Source: Hoeflea_A sp963921345 (GTDB lineage: Bacteria > Pseudomonadota > Alphaproteobacteria > Rhizobiales > Rhizobiaceae). Taken from it: a DNA stretch of 64,000 bases. Below are positions 59,422-64,000 of this stretch, piece by piece. The notes under the pieces are model-generated. The model made no database searches. It saw only the letters and a list, made by a program, of their open reading frames with translations, and had not been told where the DNA came from. Positions within the stretch are counted from its first letter, which is position 1, and every line of letters starts with the position of its first letter. The stretch covers positions 372,001 through 436,000 of the forward strand of contig CAWUFE020000001.1 of the NCBI GenBank assembly GCA_963921345.3, read 5' to 3'. The position numbers and the translations under genes are program-made.

Positions 59422-60648
59422 TCAAATCGCCTCGCCGCGCAGCAGACGCGGGCCGGCGGGGCCGGACAGGCCGGCGGCCTGGCGGATGAAGAAGCTCTTG
59501 AGCGGCGGCATGCGTTCGACGAGGCCGAGGCCGACGTCGCGCAACGCCCGGATCGGGGCGATGTCGTTGGAGAACAGCCGGTTGAGCACGTCCGTGGTGA
59601 CGCCCATCTGGAAGGTGTCGAAGCGGCGCCAGACCTGGTAGCGCTCGAGCACCGACAGGTTGCCGATATCGAGACCCAGGCGGTCGGCCTCGACGACGGT
59701 TTCGGCGAGTGCCGCGACGTCGCGGAAACCGAGATTGAGGCCCTGGCCGGCGATCGGGTGGATGCCGTGGGCGGCGTCGCCCGCCAGCGCCAGGCGCGGC
59801 CGGACGAATTCGCGCGCCAGCGTCAGGCCGAGCGGGAAGGCCTTGCGGCCGCCGACCACCTCCAGCGTGCCGAGCTTGTGGCCGAAGCGGCGCTCCAGTT
59901 CAGCTTCGAAGACCAGGTCGTCGGCGGCAACCAGCCGGTCGGCCTCTTCCGAACGTTCGGTCCACACCAGCGACGAACGGTTGCCGGTGAGCGGCAGGAT
60001 GGCGAACGGGCCGGCCGGCAGAAAATGCTCCTCGGCGCGGCCTTCATGCGGGCGCTCATGGGCCACGGTGGTGACGATGCCGGACTGGCCGTAGGACCAG
60101 TGCACCGTCTTGATGCCGGCCATATCGCGCAATTTCGATCGCACGCCGTCGGCGGCAACCAGCAGCCGTGTGCGCAGCGTTCGGCCGTCGCCGAGTGTCA
60201 CTTCCATCGCCGCATCGACCTCGTGGAAGCCATCGACCGTGACGCCCTGCTCGACCTTGACGTCAAGCGCCTCGGCGCGGGCGCGCAGTGCGCCGACCAT
60301 CGCGACATTGGGCACCATGTGGGCGAAGGGTTCGCCCGGCGCCACGTCGCCGTCGAAGGTCAGGAACACCGGCCGCACCGGATCGGCGGTGCGCGAATCG
60401 GTGACGATCATGTCGGTGATCGGCTGGGCTTCCGGCGCGATCGCCTCCCAGGCCTCCAGCCGCTCCAGCATGCGGCAGGCGCCGGCGGCGATGGCCGAAG
60501 CGCGCTCGTCCTTCTTCCAGACATCCTTCGGTGCTGCGTCGACGACGAGGACGTCCAGATGCGGCGCCGCGGCCTTGATTGCGACAGCCGCCGACAGGCC
60601 GACATAGCCGCCGCCACCGATCAGAATATCGACCGTCTGTTGCGTCAT
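59422..60648 (-). CDS. UbiH/UbiF/COQ6-family ubiquinone biosynthesis hydroxylase
   Basis: The 408-residue FAD-dependent monooxygenase hydroxylates the ubiquinone ring precursor. It has the dinucleotide motif IGGGGYVGLSAAVAIKA near residue 10, the DG motif VAADGVRSKLRD and the GDAAHGIHPIAGQGLNLGFRD block near residue 300 (UbiH signature). Alphaproteobacteria use UbiL-like enzymes with more than one ring position, so I give no gene symbol. The ATG at 60648 is preferred over further upstream starts because the Rossmann fold begins there. It is divergent from tesB. Confidence 0.9.
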   Translation of the reverse strand: MTQQTVDILIGGGGYVGLSAAVAIKAAAPHLDVLVVDAAPKDVWKKDERASAIAAGACRMLERLEAWEAIAPEAQPITDMIVTDSRTADPVRPVFLTFDGDVAPGEPFAHMVPNVAMVGALRARAEALDVKVEQGVTVDGFHEVDAAMEVTLGDGRTLRTRLLVAADGVRSKLRDMAGIKTVHWSYGQSGIVTTVAHERPHEGRAEEHFLPAGPFAILPLTGNRSSLVWTERSEEADRLVAADDLVFEAELERRFGHKLGTLEVVGGRKAFPLGLTLAREFVRPRLALAGDAAHGIHPIAGQGLNLGFRDVAALAETVVEADRLGLDIGNLSVLERYQVWRRFDTFQMGVTTDVLNRLFSNDIAPIRALRDVGLGLVERMPPLKSFFIRQAAGLSGPAGPRLLRGEAI

Positions 60649-60755
60649 GGCGATGTGCTCCAGTGGGTTGGCGGTTGCGATCCGCGGACCTGTCTCTATA
60701 AGTCCGACTATACAGGTCAGATATGGCCAAAAAAACACCGCCCGGGAGTTTCAAA

Positions 60756-61622
60756 ATGTCGCGTGCAATGGACAACCTTCTGTCGATCCTCGATCTGGAA
60801 CGGCTGGAGCAGGACCTTTATCGCGGCAACAGCCCGAAACAGGGATGGCAGCGGGTGTTCGGCGGCCAGGTGATCGCCCAGGCGCTGGTTGCGGCGCAGC
60901 GCACCATGAGCGACGACCGGCACGTGCATTCGCTGCACGGCTATTTCATGCGGCCCGGCGATCCGGAAGTGCCGATTATCTACGAGGTCGACCGGATCCG
61001 CGACGGCCGGAGCTTCAACACCCGTCGGGTGGTGGCGATCCAGCACGGGCGGGCGATCTTTTCGCTGTCGGCTTCCTTCCAGGTGGAAGAGTCGGGGCTC
61101 GATCACCAGATCGACATGCCCGACGTGCCGATGCCCGAAAGCCTTATCGGCGAGTCGGACCTGAAGGAGAAATTCCTCAAGAACGCGCCGGAGAACGTGC
61201 GTCGATACTGGGAGCGCGAGCGGCCCATCGAAATGCGGCCGATTTCGCTTGAGCATTATATCTCGCGCGAGAAACTGGCGCCGGTGCAGAATATCTGGGT
61301 GCGGGCCAACGGCCCGGTGCCGGACGATCGTCGCATCCAGGAAGCGGTGCTTGCCTATCTCTCCGACATGACACTGCTCGATACCTCGCTGTTCGCCCAC
61401 GGCATGTCGGTGTTTTCCGGCAAGATCCAGGCCGCCAGCCTCGACCATTCCATGTGGTTCCACCGCCCCTACGCCATGGACGACTGGATGCTCTATGCCC
61501 AGGACAGCCCCAGCACCAGCGGCGCCCGCGGCCTCAATCGCGGCGGCCTCTACACCCGCGACGGCATGCTGATCGCCTCGGTCGCGCAGGAAGGCCTCAT
61601 CCGCCAGCGGCGCAAAGATTAA
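60756..61622 (+). CDS. tesB: Acyl-CoA thioesterase II
   Basis: The 288-residue enzyme hydrolyses acyl-CoA to free acid and CoA. It is a double hot-dog protein with QRVFGGQVIAQALVAAQRT (residues about 32-50) and the C-terminal AYLSDMTLLDT, with the catalytic aspartate, and SLDHSMWFHRP. I chose the ATG at 60756, with GGGAG eight bases upstream; an ATG at 60723 is possible. The order of ubi gene, tesB, glnK and amtB recurs in Hyphomicrobiales. Confidence 0.92.
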   Translation: MSRAMDNLLSILDLERLEQDLYRGNSPKQGWQRVFGGQVIAQALVAAQRTMSDDRHVHSLHGYFMRPGDPEVPIIYEVDRIRDGRSFNTRRVVAIQHGRAIFSLSASFQVEESGLDHQIDMPDVPMPESLIGESDLKEKFLKNAPENVRRYWERERPIEMRPISLEHYISREKLAPVQNIWVRANGPVPDDRRIQEAVLAYLSDMTLLDTSLFAHGMSVFSGKIQAASLDHSMWFHRPYAMDDWMLYAQDSPSTSGARGLNRGGLYTRDGMLIASVAQEGLIRQRRKD

Positions 61623-61644
61623 GAAATAGGCATTGTCCACTTTC

Positions 61645-61661
61645 TGCACACGTATTGTGCA
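61645..61661 (+). promoter_or_regulatory. NtrC-type enhancer site upstream of glnK
   Basis: TGCACA-CGTAT-TGTGCA is a 17-base dyad that resembles the NtrC consensus (TGCACC-N5-GGTGCA). It lies 87 bases before the sigma-54 promoter and just after tesB. A second dyad of the same form stands before the next amtB gene. Confidence 0.82.
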
Positions 61662-61747
61662 GCAGCGGTGCGGCGCCTGAGCGGAAGGCGCTGATCCTAT
61701 TCTGATTATCTAATAAAATCAAAAAATTAACCGGTTCCGATTCGAAC

Positions 61748-61763
61748 TGGCACGATCCTTGAT
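61748..61763 (+). promoter_or_regulatory. Sigma-54 promoter of glnK-amtB
   Basis: TGGCACG-ATCC-TTGAT matches the sigma-54 consensus TGGCACG-N4-TTGCW except for one base in the -12 element. It lies 137 bases before the glnK start. With the NtrC site upstream, it implies activation under nitrogen limitation. Confidence 0.85.
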
Positions 61764-61899
61764 TGGTGTTTTGCGGGCCATCGGTCTTCCCGTGGAGGCC
61801 GCCGGCCTGGCTATGCGTTGAGCTGCCAACACCGAACGCGTGGTCGCTTTCGTCCGGACCGGGACGGGCGCGGCCACCGAAAACAAGGATGGACCCGCA

Positions 61900-62238
61900 A
61901 TGAAAATCGTCACGGCAGTGATCAAGCCGTTCAAACTGGACGAGGTGCGCGAAGCCCTGACCGAATTGGGGATTCAGGGACTGACCGTCACCGAGGTCAA
62001 GGGTTATGGCCGACAGAAGGGCCAGACGGAAATCTACCGCGGCACGGAATATGCCGTGGCCTTCCTGCCGAAACTGAAAATCGAAATCGCCGTTGCCGCC
62101 GACATGGCTGAACGTACCATCGAAGCCATCGCCGGTGCCGCCAAGACCGGCCAGATCGGCGACGGAAAAATATTCGTCTGTGACCTCGAGCAGGTCATGC
62201 GCATTCGCACGGGCGAAACCGGCGCAGACGCGCTCTAG
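61900..62238 (+). CDS. glnK: Nitrogen regulatory protein P-II (GlnK)
   Basis: The 112-residue P-II protein senses 2-oxoglutarate, ATP/ADP and uridylylation and blocks AmtB when nitrogen is plentiful. Y51 in the T-loop (QKGQTEIYRGTEYAV) is the uridylylation site, and GDGKIFV and the C-terminal RTGE block are conserved. The ATG at 61900 gives the normal length. amtB starts 22 bases downstream. Confidence 0.96.
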   Translation: MKIVTAVIKPFKLDEVREALTELGIQGLTVTEVKGYGRQKGQTEIYRGTEYAVAFLPKLKIEIAVAADMAERTIEAIAGAAKTGQIGDGKIFVCDLEQVMRIRTGETGADAL

Positions 62239-62259
62239 AGTCAACAGGAGAAACCTGAA

Positions 62260-63615
62260 ATGCCTTTCAAATCCCTCACCAAGCCGCTTGCCGCGCTGCT
62301 TGTGACCGCGGCACTCGCGCTTCCCGCCGTCGCCCAGGAGGCGACGCCGACTGCGGTGCCGACCCATTCCGTCTTCATCTTCAATTCGCTGCTGTTCCTG
62401 ATCTCCGGCTTCCTGGTGATGTTCATGGCCGCCGGCTTCGCCATGCTGGAAGCAGGTCTGGTGCGGTCCAAGAACGCCTCCATGCAGCTGACCAAGAACA
62501 TCTCGCTGTTTTCGCTGGCGGCCATCATGTACTACCTGATCGGCTACAATCTGATGTATCCGCTCGGAAACTGGTCGATCGGTTCGGATGAGACCGGCGG
62601 CTACCTGGGCGCCTTCGGCGTTGCCGTTCTCGAAGCGGTCGGCGTGGCGCCCGATGCGACCGACGACCTGACCTACGCGTCCACCGGTTCGGACTATTTC
62701 TTCCAGCTGATGTTCTGCGCCACCACCGCGTCGATCGTCTCGGGCACGCTGGCCGAGCGCATGAAGCTGTGGCCGTTCCTGATCTTCACCATCGTGCTGA
62801 CCGGCATTCTCTATCCGATCCAGGCTTCGTGGAAATGGGGCGGCGGCTTCCTCGACACGCAGCTCGGCTTCCTCGACTTCGCCGGTTCGACGGTGGTGCA
62901 TTCCGTCGGCGGCTGGGCGGCGCTCACCGGCGCCATCATTCTCGGCGCGCGCAAGGGCAAATACGGCCCGAACGGTGCGATCCATCCCATCCCGGGGTCG
63001 AACATGACGCTGGCGACGCTCGGCACCTTCATCCTGTGGCTCGGCTGGTTCGGCTTCAACGGCGGCTCGCAGCTCGCTGCCGGCTCGGTCGGCGACATTG
63101 CCGACGTGTCGCGCATCTTCGCCAACACCAATGCCGGTGCCGCCGGCGGCGCGGTCGCGGCGCTGCTGCTCACCCAGATCATCTACAAGAAGGTCGATAT
63201 CACCATGATCCTCAACGGTGCGCTCGCCGGCCTGGTGTCGATCACCGCCGAACCGCTGACGCCGTCGCTGGGCGCTGCCACCATCATCGGCGCGGTCGGC
63301 GGAGTCATCGTGGTCTTCGCCGTGCCGATGCTCGACCGCGTTAAGATCGACGATGTGGTGGGCGCCATTCCGGTCCACCTGTTCGCCGGCATCTGGGGCA
63401 CCATCGCCGTTGTGTTCACCAATGGCGAGGCAACCATCTTCGGCCAGGTGGCCTCGATCATCATCGTCGGCGTCTTCATGATCGTCACCTCCACCGTCGT
63501 CTGGTTGATCCTCAAAGGCACCATGGGCATCCGTGTCGGCGAGGAAGAAGAGCTCGACGGGCTCGACAAGGTCGAGATCGGCATCGAAGCCTATCCCGAG
63601 TTCACCAAGGTCTAG
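62260..63615 (+). CDS. amtB: Ammonium transporter AmtB
   Basis: The 451-residue trimeric channel has a signal peptide (LALPAVAQEA) and eleven helices. The twin histidines of the conduction pore are in STVVHSVGG and IPVHLFAG, and FMAAGFAMLEAGLVRSKN is the family opening. It is encoded with glnK, whose product plugs it. A strong terminator follows. Confidence 0.96.
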   Translation: MPFKSLTKPLAALLVTAALALPAVAQEATPTAVPTHSVFIFNSLLFLISGFLVMFMAAGFAMLEAGLVRSKNASMQLTKNISLFSLAAIMYYLIGYNLMYPLGNWSIGSDETGGYLGAFGVAVLEAVGVAPDATDDLTYASTGSDYFFQLMFCATTASIVSGTLAERMKLWPFLIFTIVLTGILYPIQASWKWGGGFLDTQLGFLDFAGSTVVHSVGGWAALTGAIILGARKGKYGPNGAIHPIPGSNMTLATLGTFILWLGWFGFNGGSQLAAGSVGDIADVSRIFANTNAGAAGGAVAALLLTQIIYKKVDITMILNGALAGLVSITAEPLTPSLGAATIIGAVGGVIVVFAVPMLDRVKIDDVVGAIPVHLFAGIWGTIAVVFTNGEATIFGQVASIIIVGVFMIVTSTVVWLILKGTMGIRVGEEEELDGLDKVEIGIEAYPEFTKV

Positions 63616-63638
63616 ACCCTCTTAGACCCTGGCATGGT

Positions 63639-63666
63639 GGGGCCCGCTGGCGCGGGCCCCTTTTTT
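63639..63666 (+). terminator. Rho-independent terminator after amtB
   Basis: GGGGCCCG-CTGGCG-CGGGCCCC forms an eight-pair GC stem followed by six T residues. It ends the glnK-amtB transcript, so the next amtB has its own promoter. Confidence 0.92.
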
Positions 63667-63705
63667 CGGCAGCCTGCCCACCAAAGCGGCAAATGATGTC
63701 CACTC

Positions 63706-63722
63706 TGCACAAATTGTGTGCA
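63706..63722 (+). promoter_or_regulatory. NtrC-type enhancer site upstream of the second amtB
   Basis: TGCACA-AATTG-TGTGCA has the same arms and spacing as the site at 61645. It lies 53 bases before the sigma-54 promoter of the next gene. Confidence 0.82.
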
Positions 63723-63775
63723 TTTGCCCCTTTGCCCACCCTGTCTGCCTACGAAAAAGGCAGGCCCGTCTGAAG

Positions 63776-63791
63776 TGGCACGAAAATTGAG
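63776..63791 (+). promoter_or_regulatory. Sigma-54 promoter of the second amtB
   Basis: TGGCACG-AAAA-TTGAG matches the sigma-54 pattern in the same way as the glnK promoter, including the same departure from GC in the -12 element. It lies 38 bases before the start codon. Confidence 0.83.
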
Positions 63792-63829
63792 TCCTTCCGG
63801 CCAGGACGTTTTGAAACGGAGTGGGATTC

Positions 63830-64000
63830 ATGGAACAGCCACAACTTGGCGGGGACGTTTTCTTTGTGCTGATGGGGGCCATCCTGGTCTTCGCCATGCA
63901 TGGCGGCTTCGCCTTTCTCGAGGTCGGCACGGTACGCCACAAGAGCCAGGTCAACGCCCTGGTCAAGATCCTCGGCGACTTCGCCCTGTCGACCATCAGC
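63830..64000 (+). CDS. Second ammonium transporter, 5' part only
   Basis: The visible 57 residues (MEQPQLGGDVFFVLMGAILV..., then HGGFAFLEVGTVRHKSQ) match the start of an Amt-family transporter that lacks the cleavable signal of the first. The gene runs off the right edge. It differs enough from amtB to belong to another Amt subfamily, and tandem pairs of this kind occur in Hyphomicrobiales. Confidence 0.85.
   Translation, partial: MEQPQLGGDVFFVLMGAILVFAMHGGFAFLEVGTVRHKSQVNALVKILGDFALSTIS

Noticed and set aside
61597..63378. A 593-codon minus-strand open frame
   Set aside because: It is antisense to glnK and amtB, and rich in D, G, H and R as expected from a shadow frame.
1..64000. CRISPR arrays, tRNA or rRNA genes, prophage genes
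   Set aside because: I saw no regularly spaced repeats, no cloverleaf-type sequence and no phage structural or integrase gene in the window.

Overview
The window looks like chromosomal DNA of an alphaproteobacterium, most likely a member of the Hyphomicrobiales (Rhizobiales). The reasons are the high GC, the tesB-glnK-amtB-amtB order preceded by a UbiH-type hydroxylase, and the many TRAP and CUT1 transporters tied to small catabolic operons. This placement is inferred from gene content only. I saw no rRNA, tRNA or CRISPR array.

Layout. (1) 1-4326: ADP-heptose synthesis and transfer for the LPS inner core (waaF partial and hldD on the minus strand; hldE, gmhA and gmhB on the plus strand). (2) 4408-8610: an unrecognised 239-residue protein, an RraA-like protein, and a Nudix/winged-helix NrtR-type protein divergent from an SPFH protein and a NAD-kinase-like protein. 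(3) 8727-15703: a serine hydrolase, then a compact set of a YbdK-type carboxylate-amine ligase, two ATP-grasp proteins and two esterases. This reads as an uncharacterised amide-bond-forming pathway. (4) 15816-27177: a pyridine-ring catabolic cluster that appears to converge on 2,5-dihydroxypyridine and end in fumarate, with its own TRAP transporter and LysR regulator. (5) 27174-30874: an autoregulated TetR/HlyD/ABC-2 efflux operon. (6) 31105-38447: a lower-GC island (TRAP transporter, amidase, LysR, isoaspartyl-dipeptidase-like protein) lying between a deleted remnant and the intact copy of a glycosidase gene. (7) 38477-48349: a LacI-controlled sugar operon whose solute-binding-protein gene is split by an IS21-type element with a 5-bp target duplication. 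(8) 48401-59039: a TRAP transporter joined to PyrK, PyrD, a carbamoylase, PyrC, PyrE and an aspartase, divergent from an XRE-type regulator. (9) 59159-64000: a broken antitoxin gene, a ubiquinone hydroxylase, tesB and the nitrogen-controlled glnK-amtB genes with NtrC and sigma-54 sites.

The most interesting candidate is region 8. Read in order, its enzymes can reduce orotate to dihydroorotate, open the ring to N-carbamoyl-L-aspartate, remove the carbamoyl group to give aspartate, and deaminate aspartate to fumarate. The TRAP transporter would supply the substrate. This would be an orotate or dihydroorotate catabolic operon built from biosynthetic-type enzymes. The second candidate is the double ATP-grasp/YbdK/esterase cluster in region 3, and the third is the NrtR-SPFH-NAD-kinase-like locus in region 2.
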